Part shown: positions 9,289-17,953 of the stretch, one piece after another
Numbering within the stretch: the first letter of the stretch is position 1
Layout of the letters: each line of letters starts with the position of its first letter
Assembly: GCA_002839375.1 (NCBI GenBank)
Contig: PGXY01000010.1
Location: forward strand, 248,001-312,000
Direction of reading: 5' to 3'
From: Spirochaetae bacterium HGW-Spirochaetae-1
GTDB lineage: Bacteria > Spirochaetota > UBA4802 > UBA5550
Length of the DNA stretch: 64,000 nucleotides
Position numbers and translations under genes: made by a program
Notes under the pieces: model-generated
What the model was told of the DNA's origin: nothing
The model's database searches: none
What the model saw: only the letters and a program-made list of their open reading frames with translations

Positions 9289-9648
9289 GTGAGCGATTTT
9301 TTTCTATATGTAACCGTGGTTTTACTGATATTTCTCGGGGTTGTCGCCCTTTTGTATAAACGAAATCTCATTAAAATCGTTCTGGCGATAAACATCGTCG
9401 AAAGCGGCATAAACCTGTTTTTTCTTACCCTGGGGTACCGTCCCGAGGGTACGGCGCCGATTTTCACTCTCGCGCCGGCACTGTCCGATCTCAAAATGGT
9501 CCTGCCCACGCCTCAGGCGCTGATTCTGACCAATATCGTTATCGGGTTCGCAACCTCGGCTCTCATGCTGACCTTTGCGATTCTTACCTACAGGAACAAC
9601 AGGACATTGGATATTTTCAAACTGAGAGGCGTGAAAGATCATGAGTAA
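9289..9648 (+). CDS. mbhG: MrpC/NuoK-like subunit (MbhG)
   Basis: A 119-residue protein beginning with GTG. It has three membrane helices and the NuoK/MrpC fold signature (N-I-V-E-S-G-I-N, and ALILTNIVIGFATSAL). A GATCAAGGAG ribosome-binding site is 6-7 bases upstream. NuoK-like subunits contain acidic residues in membrane helices used in ion translocation. The stop overlaps mbhH by eight bases. Confidence 0.9.
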   Translation: MSDFFLYVTVVLLIFLGVVALLYKRNLIKIVLAINIVESGINLFFLTLGYRPEGTAPIFTLAPALSDLKMVLPTPQALILTNIVIGFATSALMLTFAILTYRNNRTLDIFKLRGVKDHE

Positions 9649-11197
9649 GCATTTACCCATTCTCATCATAACGATTCCTCTGCTGACGGCATTCATGATG
9701 CCCATCGCGGCACGGATAGGGATAAAGGTCAGGAACGTACTGATGCTGATTGCCATCCTGGCCGTTAATATCATGCTTTTATCCCTTATTCCCGATGTTG
9801 CCCTTAATTTCGGAACCATATTCTACACTGTCGGAGCTCCCAATCCCCTGGCAATCAATCCTGAAGGCCTGGCCTTCCCGATCCGTATCATTTTAAAAAT
9901 TGACGGATTTTCTCTGTTTATGGGAATCATATCGGGTACGGTAGCCCTCGTGGCCTTTCTCTATTCCTGGAAATTCATCAAAGAGGACGGCAAGAAAACC
10001 TATTATTTCATACTGATGCTTCTCATGCTCGTGGGAATGATCGGCCTGGAATTTACCAATGACCTGTTCAACTTTTTTGTATTCATGGAGATTCTTTCCA
10101 TTTCATGTGCGGCTCTGGTAGCGTACGAAACCGAGGAAAAGCATCCTCCCTACGCGGGATATAAATACATGCTCATCAGTGCCATTGCCACAAGCTTCCT
10201 GCTTCTCGGTATAGGCCTGCTGTATGCACAATACGGTTCTTTCAACATGGATTATATCCATAACGAGATGAACCATTCACTCCTGGACAAAATGGCGCTC
10301 ATCTTCATGCTGATTCCCCTGGCCATGAAGGCCGGGGCAATCCCCATGCACATGTGGGTTCCCGACACCTATTCCGAGGCTCCTGCGCCGGTGACGGCCA
10401 TGCTTGTTACGGCCAGCCAGGCCAGCCTTTACGGGGTTTTCCGGTTTTCTTTCTCAGTTTTCGGGAATCCCATCAGCAGTATATCGATTAATTATAATTC
10501 CCTTGGCTGGGTCATAATAATACTGGGCGTGCTCTCAATGTTTGTCGGCGTTGCCATGGCACTGGTACAGCATGACATAAAACGTCTCATGGCCTTTCAC
10601 GCCGTTTCTCAGACGGGATACATGCTCCTGGGGGTTGGCGTGGGAATCGCGGTGTATGCTGCCGGAGACAAAGGCGCGGCCTTCGAGTCTTTCGGTAAAG
10701 TTGCCATGATCGGCGGTATTTTTCATATCATGAATCATGCTTTTTACAAGGGGCTGCTCTTCCTGACCTCGGGCGTTATTGTCCGCCGGTTCGGCACGCG
10801 CAACCTTGATAAAATGATAGGCCTTGCCCATCGTGATACCTTCACGGCCGTGGCGTTCATAATCGGCGCCCTGGCAATCGCAGGGATTCCGCCCTTCAAC
10901 GGTTTCGCGTCAAAACTGCTTATTTATGAATCGGTCTATAAATTCAGCCCGCTCCTGTCCATAATCGCCATGTTCGTGTCGGTACTTACTCTGGCGTCCT
11001 TTGTGAAGGTCTTCTACAGTGCCTTTCTCGGGCCGCGGCGTGACGATCTGATAATTAACGCTGAGCCCATTTCCGCCGGGATGAAGATAGGTATGGGGAT
11101 TCTCTGTGTACTGGTGGTACTCATGGGTCTTTTTCCGGAAGTGGTTATTGATGTCCTGGTGGAGCCTGCCATTGCCGGGCTGGTCACAATTAGATAG
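9641..11197 (+). CDS. mbhH: MrpD/NuoN-like ion-translocating subunit (MbhH)
   Basis: A 518-residue polytopic protein of the proton-conducting membrane transporter family, with about 14 hydrophobic segments. Recognisable marks include the EILSIS segment (about residues 145-150), the PLAMKAGAIPMH stretch with a conserved membrane lysine, and the WVPDTYSEAPAPVTA motif (about 243-257). It is the large antiporter-like subunit of the complex, expected to couple electron transfer to Na+ or H+ movement. Only one such large subunit is encoded, as in archaeal Mbh; full Mrp or Complex I systems have two or three. Confidence 0.93.
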   Translation: MSKHLPILIITIPLLTAFMMPIAARIGIKVRNVLMLIAILAVNIMLLSLIPDVALNFGTIFYTVGAPNPLAINPEGLAFPIRIILKIDGFSLFMGIISGTVALVAFLYSWKFIKEDGKKTYYFILMLLMLVGMIGLEFTNDLFNFFVFMEILSISCAALVAYETEEKHPPYAGYKYMLISAIATSFLLLGIGLLYAQYGSFNMDYIHNEMNHSLLDKMALIFMLIPLAMKAGAIPMHMWVPDTYSEAPAPVTAMLVTASQASLYGVFRFSFSVFGNPISSISINYNSLGWVIIILGVLSMFVGVAMALVQHDIKRLMAFHAVSQTGYMLLGVGVGIAVYAAGDKGAAFESFGKVAMIGGIFHIMNHAFYKGLLFLTSGVIVRRFGTRNLDKMIGLAHRDTFTAVAFIIGALAIAGIPPFNGFASKLLIYESVYKFSPLLSIIAMFVSVLTLASFVKVFYSAFLGPRRDDLIINAEPISAGMKIGMGILCVLVVLMGLFPEVVIDVLVEPAIAGLVTIR

Positions 11198-11209
11198 GGA
11201 GATTGTCAA

Positions 11210-11563
11210 ATGAATATCATAAATTTTTTAACGCTGAACATGGCGGGTGTGTACTGGAACCCGGTTCTTCTGGTCATTCTCTTCTGCATCCTGCTTCTCA
11301 TTGTTGTTGTCTGGGGGCGGATATTTTTCCGGAGGGACTATAACAGGGACACGGGACAGGTCAAACCCTTCAATTCCGGCTTGCTCGATGAAGTCAATTA
11401 TAATGTGCAGTCTTCGAATCTCTACTGGGGGTTTCGCAAGGCGCTGGATTCTTTATACAAGGTAATGATAAAGAATCATGACGGAGACCTGAACAATTAC
11501 CTGAAATGGATGGTAATCATCATTGCCGCCTGCCTGCTTCTGATCAGTGGAGGATTATTGTAA
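11210..11563 (+). CDS. mbhI: MbhI-like hydrogenase membrane subunit
   Basis: A 117-residue protein with an N-terminal helix (about residues 16-37), a hydrophilic middle containing YNVQSSNLYWGFR, and a C-terminal helix. In Mbh the I subunit bridges the antiporter module to the hydrogenase module. A GGGAG ribosome-binding site precedes the start. The stop overlaps the start of mbhJ (TAATG). I assign it mainly from position, size and topology. Confidence 0.75.
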   Translation: MNIINFLTLNMAGVYWNPVLLVILFCILLLIVVVWGRIFFRRDYNRDTGQVKPFNSGLLDEVNYNVQSSNLYWGFRKALDSLYKVMIKNHDGDLNNYLKWMVIIIAACLLLISGGLL

Positions 11564-12012
11564 TGAAAAAAAGCGGTTTAAAAAATCTCAAGCGATCCCT
11601 CTGGGTGTTTCATCTCAATACCGGATCGTGCAACGCCTGTGATATAGAAATTCTTGCCACGCTCATGCCGCGTTACGACGCGGAGCGCTTCGGTATCAAG
11701 CTGGTGGGAACACCGCGGCATGCCGATATCCTTCTCGTGACCGGGACGATGACGGAAAAAATACGGGACAAGATCATACGGGTCTATGAGCAGGTTCCCG
11801 ATCCGAAACTGGTTATGGTAATAGGGGGATGCGGCTGCACCAAGGGCGTCTTCCAGGAATCCTATGCCATGGCCGGGCCCGTGGACATGTTTCTTCCCGT
11901 CGATGTCTATGTGCCGGGTTGTCCGCCGAGACCTGAAGCGATAATATACGGTGTGGCCAGGGCCTGGGAGAAATTGGAAAAACTGGAGAAAAAAGATGAA
12001 ATTGCATCCTGA
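11563..12012 (+). CDS. mbhJ: [NiFe] hydrogenase small subunit, NuoB-like (MbhJ)
   Basis: A 149-residue NuoB/HycG-type protein carrying the proximal [4Fe-4S] cluster. Visible ligands are C23 and C26 (SCNAC), C90 with a second Cys at 92 (GGCGC), and C120 (VPGCPPRPE). The start at 11563 overlaps the previous stop; in-frame upstream codons lie inside mbhI. It passes electrons from the ferredoxin-like MbhN to the NiFe site in MbhL. Confidence 0.93.
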   Translation: MKKSGLKNLKRSLWVFHLNTGSCNACDIEILATLMPRYDAERFGIKLVGTPRHADILLVTGTMTEKIRDKIIRVYEQVPDPKLVMVIGGCGCTKGVFQESYAMAGPVDMFLPVDVYVPGCPPRPEAIIYGVARAWEKLEKLEKKDEIAS

Positions 12013-12532
12013 TTATATAGCCGACAGGCTGAAATATGTATTCGGCGAGGATATTCATGCCTCAAGGATTGTAGAGCGGGAACAGGGGGTGACAAGAAAG
12101 GTGACCCAGCGGGTTCTTCACGTCACAATGGCGCGGCGGGTTTTTCACCGGGCACTGACGCTTCTGAAGAATGAATTTGCACAGCCCCATATCTCGTGCC
12201 CCATGGCTTCCAAGGAGTATGATGAGGGGATGGAACTGATTTACCCCTTTACGCTTTTTTCAGGTGAGGGGGAGTTCAACGAGATTCCCGTCGTTATTAC
12301 CGTGTTCATTCCTTACAAGGATTTAAGGATACGGACCGTTTCCGATGTGGTGCCGGGGATTCTTTACATGGAGAGGGAGACCAGGGAAATGCTGGGAGTC
12401 ATGTTCGAGGATACTCCCGATGACCGGAGGCTCTTTACGCCATTGTCGCTTCCACGCGATATGCATCCCATGAGGAACGGCTTTATTGACCCGGCAATAA
12501 AAAACAACGCCGGCAAGGAAGGTGTCAAATGA
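11996..12532 (+). CDS. mbhK: Hydrogenase/NuoC-like 30-kDa subunit (MbhK)
   Basis: A 178-residue protein of the Complex I 30-kDa family. The end has the characteristic EREVxDMFG-type region, here ERETREMLGVMFEDTPDDRRL, followed by LPRDMHPMR. The ATG at 11996 overlaps mbhJ by 17 bases. It scaffolds the contact between MbhJ and MbhL at the peripheral arm. The four-base ATGA overlap with mbhL suggests coupled translation. Confidence 0.9.
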   Translation: MKLHPDYIADRLKYVFGEDIHASRIVEREQGVTRKVTQRVLHVTMARRVFHRALTLLKNEFAQPHISCPMASKEYDEGMELIYPFTLFSGEGEFNEIPVVITVFIPYKDLRIRTVSDVVPGILYMERETREMLGVMFEDTPDDRRLFTPLSLPRDMHPMRNGFIDPAIKNNAGKEGVK

Positions 12533-13764
12533 GTCTTCAGACATATACATTGAATATAGGGCCCACGCATCCGGCCTTCAAGGAACCGGTACAGTTTAAA
12601 TTCGAGATTGATGGAGAAATAGTCGTTAAAACCGACATCGAGTTCGGATATACCCACCGCGGAATAGAAAGCGTTGCCCGGTCGCGGAATTTTATCGAGG
12701 TCATTTATCTCCTGGAGCGAGTATGCGGGATATGCTCCGTATCGCATCCCATGGCTTACTGCATGGCGGTTGAACAGGCCGCAGGCATAGAAGTTCCGGG
12801 ACGGGCACAATACATCCGCACCATAATCGGAGAACTGGAGAGGCTCCATTCTCACCTGCTCTGGGCCGGCGTGGCTGCCCATGAGATCGGTTTCGATACG
12901 CTTTTCATGTATACCTGGAATGTCCGCGAGGATGTTCTCGATCTGCTGGAACTGGTTACAGGAAACCGGGTCAACTATGCCATGCTCACCATTGGCGGTG
13001 TGCGCAGGGACATAACCGAAGAGCTTGTTCCGGTCATCAGGGAGGTCCTGGACCATTACCGCTCCCTCTACAACAGGATGAGTGAGATTATGCTGCATGA
13101 CGAATCGGTGCGTATGCGCTGTGAGGATGTGGGAGTGCTCACCTATGAAGACGCATTGAGATTCTGCGCCGTGGGACCCACGGCACGGGCATCGGGTCTG
13201 AACAAGGATGTCAGGGTCGATTATCCCATGAACGCCTATCCGGACATGGAATGGCTGCGGCCCGTGAGCCCCCGGGACCTGGGACGCGAGCCCCATGGTG
13301 ATGTCTATGACAGGGTCATCGTCAGGGTCCTGGAAATTCAGCAGTCCATCGAGATTATTGAATACTGTCTTGATCATATGCCGGAAGGACCGATTGCCGA
13401 AGAAACCAATTCCGTGAAGATCATCAACAAGCTGAAAAAGATGCAGGGTGAGGGCATGGGACGATACGAGGCTCCGCGCGGTGAGGTGTCCCATTATGAC
13501 ATTCTCGATAACAGGGAAGGGCCGGCTCAGCTGAAGGTGAAAGCTCCCACCTATTCGAATATGCAGACATGGGTTACCATGCTCGAGGGAGCGGAAATTG
13601 CCGATATTCCCATCGTGGTGGCTTCCATCGATCCCTGTATAGCCTGCGCTGACCGGATGACGTTCACAAAAGGAAACGGAAAAATTGTGACACTGACGTC
13701 GGCTGATCTGCATAAGATGAGTATTGAGAAAATGAACGAGGTGCGTAGAAAATGCAATCGATAG
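12529..13764 (+). CDS. mbhL: [NiFe] hydrogenase large subunit, group 4 Mbh-type (MbhL)
   Basis: A 411-residue catalytic subunit. Both nickel-binding pairs are present: C66/C69 in RVCGICSVSH and C370/C373 in DPCIACADR. This distinguishes it from NuoD and from Mbs sulfane reductase subunits, which lack part of the set. The enzyme would evolve H2 from reduced ferredoxin or run in reverse. About 35 residues follow R376 in the second motif; this tail is a candidate for removal by a maturation protease such as the one at 15285-15737. It overlaps mbhM by 13 bases. Confidence 0.95.
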   Translation: MSLQTYTLNIGPTHPAFKEPVQFKFEIDGEIVVKTDIEFGYTHRGIESVARSRNFIEVIYLLERVCGICSVSHPMAYCMAVEQAAGIEVPGRAQYIRTIIGELERLHSHLLWAGVAAHEIGFDTLFMYTWNVREDVLDLLELVTGNRVNYAMLTIGGVRRDITEELVPVIREVLDHYRSLYNRMSEIMLHDESVRMRCEDVGVLTYEDALRFCAVGPTARASGLNKDVRVDYPMNAYPDMEWLRPVSPRDLGREPHGDVYDRVIVRVLEIQQSIEIIEYCLDHMPEGPIAEETNSVKIINKLKKMQGEGMGRYEAPRGEVSHYDILDNREGPAQLKVKAPTYSNMQTWVTMLEGAEIADIPIVVASIDPCIACADRMTFTKGNGKIVTLTSADLHKMSIEKMNEVRRKCNR

Positions 13765-14786
13765 TTGTACTGATAGCGGCGTCTATTCTAATATTTGTTC
13801 TGAGCATATACGTGGGGTTGTTTCTCAAGGGTATAGACAGGAAAGCGGCTGCCTATTACCAGTCCCGTATCGGGCCTTCGCTGCGGCAGCCCTTCTGGGA
13901 TCTGAAAAAGCTCATGCTGAAGCAGACAATCATTCCTGAAAACGCCGTGGGCTGGATTTTCAAGGGAGCACCGGCAATTTCCCTTGTCTCGTCGGCCGTT
14001 CTTCTCATATATATTGTCATGCCTTATTTCATGTACCTGGCCGGGTATCACGATTTCTTTCTCTATGCCGGGGATATTATCCTTGTTGTATATCTGCTTA
14101 TGATTCCCGCCATTGCCATGGTTGCCGGAGGTTTTGCTTCGGGATCCCCCTATGCATCCATCGGTGCGCAGCGCGAGATGGTTATTCTCATGACAACCGA
14201 GCTGCCCCTGGCCATCATTGCCGTGGCCTTTGCCTGGAAGGTGTCTAATATCGATCCCAGGATAGCGCCCTTTGCCCTGGTTTCCTTTTCACAGCATCCG
14301 CTGTGGATCGGCATGGGTCCCCTGGGGATAATGGGCGGGACCATGCTGGCCATCACCATGGCGGTGATAATCCCGGCTGAACTGGCAAAGATACCCTTTG
14401 ACCAGGCCGAGGCGGAAACGGAGATTGCCGACGGGCTCCTGGCCGAGTATTCGGGCAAGTACCTGGCCTTCTTCCATCTTGCCGATGCCGTGAAGGTCCT
14501 GGCCATCACCTCCCTGGCCGTGATCCTGTTCTTTCCGCAGGGGGTCAAGGAGCTGTGCGGATGCAGCCTGGTTATCGGCTCCGTGGACCTTACCCTGGCC
14601 GCCGATATCCTGCTTTTTCTTTTAAAACATGTGCTGATATATTTTTTCACGGTGACAACGGTGAGGATTGCCATGGCCCGGTTCAAGATATCCCATGTGG
14701 CCAGGATTTTTGTCATTGGAATGACCGCCACGAGCCTTGCGGGATTTTTTCTGATTTATCTGGATACGATTATCATTAAATTTTAA
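13752..14786 (+). CDS. mbhM: NuoH/HyfC-like membrane anchor subunit (MbhM)
   Basis: A 344-residue polytopic protein of the respiratory-chain NADH dehydrogenase subunit 1 family. It has the family's QSRIGP motif near the N-terminus and the PFDQAEAETEIADG loop (about residues 215-228), followed by E-Y-S-G-K. It anchors the hydrogenase module in the membrane and links it to the ion channel subunits. It has about eight helices, as in homologues. Confidence 0.93.
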   Translation: MQSIVVLIAASILIFVLSIYVGLFLKGIDRKAAAYYQSRIGPSLRQPFWDLKKLMLKQTIIPENAVGWIFKGAPAISLVSSAVLLIYIVMPYFMYLAGYHDFFLYAGDIILVVYLLMIPAIAMVAGGFASGSPYASIGAQREMVILMTTELPLAIIAVAFAWKVSNIDPRIAPFALVSFSQHPLWIGMGPLGIMGGTMLAITMAVIIPAELAKIPFDQAEAETEIADGLLAEYSGKYLAFFHLADAVKVLAITSLAVILFFPQGVKELCGCSLVIGSVDLTLAADILLFLLKHVLIYFFTVTTVRIAMARFKISHVARIFVIGMTATSLAGFFLIYLDTIIIKF

Positions 14787-14808
14787 GCTTCAAGACCAGG
14801 AGAGCGCC

Positions 14809-15282
14809 ATGTTCAGCAGTATTTATCAGGTTATGGAAAACTTCTTCCTGAAGAAGGCCACCAATATATTCCCCGTGAAGCACACGCCCCGGTCCATCAT
14901 CAAGGTCCTGGAAAAAGGGAACATTCACGGGCCCGTGCCCGTGCCACGGGGATTCCGGGGAAAGCCTCTTTTCGATTATGAAAAATGTATCGGATGCAGT
15001 ATGTGCGAGAAGGTATGTCCTGCCCGGGCCATCGAGATGTACCCCGTCGTTGCCAATGAAAAAAAATCAAAGAGAGTGGTGATATATCTCTCGCGCTGTA
15101 CCTATTGTTCCGAATGCGCCGAAGTGTGTCCCAGAGAGGCCATAGTCATGTCCCAGGACTTCATGACGGCCGATTATGACAAGTATGGCGATTCCCTTGT
15201 CGTGGGGATAGGGGAGCGCAGGCTTCACGAGGTCCATGAAGAACCCGCACCGGCACAGGACGTGCAGAAAGAGGGCGACTGA
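14809..15282 (+). CDS. mbhN: Two-cluster [4Fe-4S] ferredoxin-like subunit, NuoI-like (MbhN)
   Basis: A 157-residue protein with two Cx2Cx2Cx3C motifs: CIGCSMCEKVCP (about residues 63-74) and CTYCSECAEVCP (about 97-108). It is the electron entry point from soluble ferredoxin to the hydrogenase. A CCAGGAGAGC ribosome-binding site precedes the ATG. It is the last gene of the operon, ending two bases before the convergent protease gene. Confidence 0.93.
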   Translation: MFSSIYQVMENFFLKKATNIFPVKHTPRSIIKVLEKGNIHGPVPVPRGFRGKPLFDYEKCIGCSMCEKVCPARAIEMYPVVANEKKSKRVVIYLSRCTYCSECAEVCPREAIVMSQDFMTADYDKYGDSLVVGIGERRLHEVHEEPAPAQDVQKEGD

Positions 15283-15284
15283 TT

Positions 15285-15737
15285 TCAGGAGCCCCTGGCC
15301 GGGGGGATGCTCATGATTTCTCCCGAGTGCAGATGTTCCATGAGGCGATCAATGCCGTCTGCCACGGCCCCGCTCAATCCCTCGCCGAATTCGGTTGTCC
15401 CCGGCTGGATGCCGATAAACAGTATTTCTCCCGCATGTGGTTTCAGGTAATCGACGAGGAAAGCAAGAGGCGCAGCATGAGTGTTGAATCCCGAATCCTG
15501 CGATAAAAGGTGCAGCGGCACCCGTCGCAGTGTGCCCGGCTCCTCTCCCAGATCGCAGGCGTCCACGATGACAAGAAGGTCGGGGTGCTCCCTTTTGATC
15601 ACTCCCGTATAATTTTCCGGTATATCGGCGCCGTCAATGGAAAGCCAGCCCTCATGTACAAAGCGGTCAGCCGTGCAGCTTCCGGCGCCGTCGTCGCTGC
15701 GGAGCCTGTTGCCGATGCCGAGGAGTATATTTTTCAT
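15285..15737 (-). CDS. Hydrogenase maturation protease, HycI-type
   Basis: A 150-residue protease with the family motif GIGNRLRSDDGAG at residues 7-19 and VDACDLGEEPG at about 58-68; the acidic residues in these motifs bind the nickel of the immature large subunit. HycI-like enzymes cut the C-terminal extension after nickel insertion. Convergent placement directly after mbhN and the tail on MbhL support this substrate. It is transcribed from the opposite strand, so it needs its own promoter. Confidence 0.9.
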   Translation of the reverse strand: MKNILLGIGNRLRSDDGAGSCTADRFVHEGWLSIDGADIPENYTGVIKREHPDLLVIVDACDLGEEPGTLRRVPLHLLSQDSGFNTHAAPLAFLVDYLKPHAGEILFIGIQPGTTEFGEGLSGAVADGIDRLMEHLHSGEIMSIPPARGS

Positions 15738-15800
15738 GGCTCATTCCGTATTGTCGGGATTTTGCATCAATACCTGAAATCAGGTGAAAATTAAAGAGTG

Positions 15801-15945
15801 TATCACGCAAAGGCGCTAAGACGCAAAGCGTTTTATTGGAAACAATGAAAATATATCATTTCCTGATTTAAGTATTGCTGGAGAGATTCAAATAAAAATA
15901 TTTAAAAAAACTTCGCGCCTCTGCGTCTCTGCGTGAATTATTATT
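15801..15945. repeat. Intergenic inverted repeat with CGCAAAG/CGCAGAG-type units (copy 2)
   Basis: The left arm (about 15804-15829) reads CACGCAAAGGCGCTAAGACG and continues with CAAAG; the right arm (about 15910-15936) is an imperfect reverse complement ending in TCTGCGTGAA. About 80 AT-rich bases lie between. The design is like the element at 1321-1533. It occupies most of the 350-base gap between the protease gene and the OsmC pseudogene. Confidence 0.6.
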
Positions 15946-16087
15946 CACTTTCTTTACCCGATTATAGTCAATGCAAATTGAATAGTTTTAAATATTTTGC
16001 CCTATCCCCGTATTTATTCAATTCATTTTTTATTCCGATATATATTTGTATCCAGACTTTGAGAGTTGAACGGCAGGGGGGAATGTC

Positions 16088-16371
16088 ATGAAACACAGCG
16101 TCACCTGTAACTGGATGGGGAAGGTAGCCTTTGAAAGTGAGATAAACGGCCACCGGATAATCCTTGACGCATCAAAGGACAGCGGCGGAGAAAACCGCGG
16201 ACCTATTCCTCCATCGCCATTATATATGAATTCAGTGAAGAAGACAGGAAGCATGACGATAAAATCAGGAAAGCCGTTAACCTGTCCCAGGAGAAGTACT
16301 GCGGGGTGAGCGCCATGCTCCGGAAGGCATCGGAACTGTCCTTTGAAATAGCCTATATTCCGCCGCTATAA
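16088..16371 (+). pseudogene. OsmC-family peroxiredoxin-like gene, internally deleted and frameshifted
   Basis: The first frame encodes an OsmC-like N-terminus (about 40 residues ending GGENRGPIP). From about 16212 the family's C-terminal half continues one frame over, starting SIAIIYEFSEED and including KYCGVSAMLRKAS, to the stop at 16369-16371. Roughly 40-50 residues normally found between these blocks, including the first reactive cysteine, are missing. So a deletion has joined two blocks out of frame. OsmC proteins reduce organic hydroperoxides; this copy cannot. Confidence 0.85.
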
Positions 16372-17715
16372 TCAGAAGATTTCCATGCCGATGATGCAGA
16401 TATCGTCATTGAAGTGCATGTCGCCCCGGAAAAGTATTACTTCCTCGTAAATGTTCCGTATGAAATCACTGATGGGCAGGCCGACGATGACAGGCAGTAT
16501 TTCTTTCAGCTTGTCCTCAAAAAATATCCCATCTTCATTTTCAGCCTCGGTAAGACCGTCGGTGAAGAAGAGAAGCTTATCACCATCTTTGAGGTCGATG
16601 GTCTTTTCCTCGAATGACAGGTTCCGGAAAGATCCCAGGAGTTTGCCCCGGCTTATCAATGGATAGAACGTCTCACCCTTTTCACTGATGTGCAGGGGAT
16701 ACTGGTGACCGGCCCGGGCATAGGTGAGGCGGTTGTTCCCGGGATCGAAGATACAGTAGAAAGCCGTAAGAAACAGGTCATTCGTGAGATAGATAAGCTT
16801 TTCGTTGATATACTGGAAGAGCTTTTCCGGTGATTGCAGTTTGTCGCCCGAGGTTTCAATGAGCGTCTTGATCATGGCCGTTACCAGGGCGGCATAGATG
16901 CCGTGCCCCGAAACATCCCCGATAAAAATACCTATTTTATCATCGGGCAGCTTGATAAAGTCGAAGAAATCTCCTCCCACCTGTTCCATCGGTTTATAGA
17001 TAGTTTTAAAACCGAATCTGTCGTGTACGGGAGGCCTGAGGGGAATCAGGTGCTGCTGAATATCCCGTGCCATCTTCAGTTCGTGCTGAATCCTGATATT
17101 GTTGCTTTCAATTATAGAATTCTTCAACTCCAGTTCCCCGGCGGCTTTGAATGCATCAAAGCGGACCCTGTTTATCATCGCACCGATAATCAGTGCCGCC
17201 AGTATGGCGATGATTGGATTGGAAAGGGCAATGATAAATTCCCTGCCGGGATGGAAGGTTACATAGACCGATGACATGAAAAATACAAGGGGGAAAAAAT
17301 AAACAAAAAATAGATACACCGCTCCCCTGCGGGCAATAGCGAGGATGCCGAAAATGACCACGATCATGCCCAAAAGGGAATCAGTGAAAAGGGCCGTGCC
17401 CCAGCACAGAAAGGCGAGCCCGCTCATCATGAACATGGTGCTGGAAAAAAACACGAAAAAAAAGGCTTCGACAAGAAGAGAAAAATTTTTCAGCGGTGAT
17501 ATAATGATAATGATGAGGAATAGGGCCGGAATAATGGGGATGAGCCGCCAGAATAAAATTGAATCCGGCAGGCCGGCGATAAAAAGGTCCTGGTAGAGAA
17601 AATAAAGAAAGCCGGCAATGCCGAGGGAACTTATCAGTATGCCGTTTTTCAGAATATACTCAACGTGAACTGCCTGAAACTTTTCTTTTATACTTATTCC
17701 CGATGTTTCAATCAT
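16372..17715 (-). CDS. Membrane-bound SpoIIE/RsbU-type PP2C phosphatase
   Basis: A 447-residue protein with six to seven hydrophobic segments in the first ~200 residues and a C-terminal SpoIIE-family PP2C domain. Metal-binding acidic motifs are visible: EQVGGDFFDFIKL, then FIGDVSGHGIYAALV, and LLFFTDGLTEAEN near the end. Such enzymes dephosphorylate STAS proteins to release sigma factors; the protein at 5383-5736 is a possible substrate. The signal sensed by the membrane part is unknown. Its 3' end abuts the OsmC remnant. Confidence 0.9.
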   Translation of the reverse strand: MIETSGISIKEKFQAVHVEYILKNGILISSLGIAGFLYFLYQDLFIAGLPDSILFWRLIPIIPALFLIIIIISPLKNFSLLVEAFFFVFFSSTMFMMSGLAFLCWGTALFTDSLLGMIVVIFGILAIARRGAVYLFFVYFFPLVFFMSSVYVTFHPGREFIIALSNPIIAILAALIIGAMINRVRFDAFKAAGELELKNSIIESNNIRIQHELKMARDIQQHLIPLRPPVHDRFGFKTIYKPMEQVGGDFFDFIKLPDDKIGIFIGDVSGHGIYAALVTAMIKTLIETSGDKLQSPEKLFQYINEKLIYLTNDLFLTAFYCIFDPGNNRLTYARAGHQYPLHISEKGETFYPLISRGKLLGSFRNLSFEEKTIDLKDGDKLLFFTDGLTEAENEDGIFFEDKLKEILPVIVGLPISDFIRNIYEEVILFRGDMHFNDDICIIGMEIF

Positions 17716-17953
17716 ATCTTTTCAGAGTACTTTACGGATTTTATCACTTTACGGATTTTATACCGGAGCATTCCATATCCCCTTTGATGCTATCTTGACC
17801 ATATAATAAAATGGTTCTGCCATTCAAGTAAATTAATTTTTCAAATGGAATAATCGTTTTCCGGCGAAAGATGCGGATAAAAAAATATTTTCTTGATAAT
17901 TCAGAGCCTGCTGCTATACTTTATGCATATTGAGAAGAAAGAGGAGCAGGGGA

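Noticed and set aside
7037-11197. Interpreting the antiporter genes as a stand-alone Mrp Na+/H+ antiporter
   Set aside because: There is only one large MrpD-like subunit, no MrpA, and the genes run on by overlaps into hydrogenase genes in Mbh order.
12364-13713. A 449-codon open frame on the minus strand across mbhL
   Set aside because: It is antisense to a well-conserved hydrogenase subunit, has a composition unlike a real protein and no ribosome-binding site.
17729-17761. Tandem duplication of ACTTTACGGATTTTATC before the SpoIIE phosphatase gene
   Set aside because: Two 16-17 base copies only; it is more likely slippage than an operator array.
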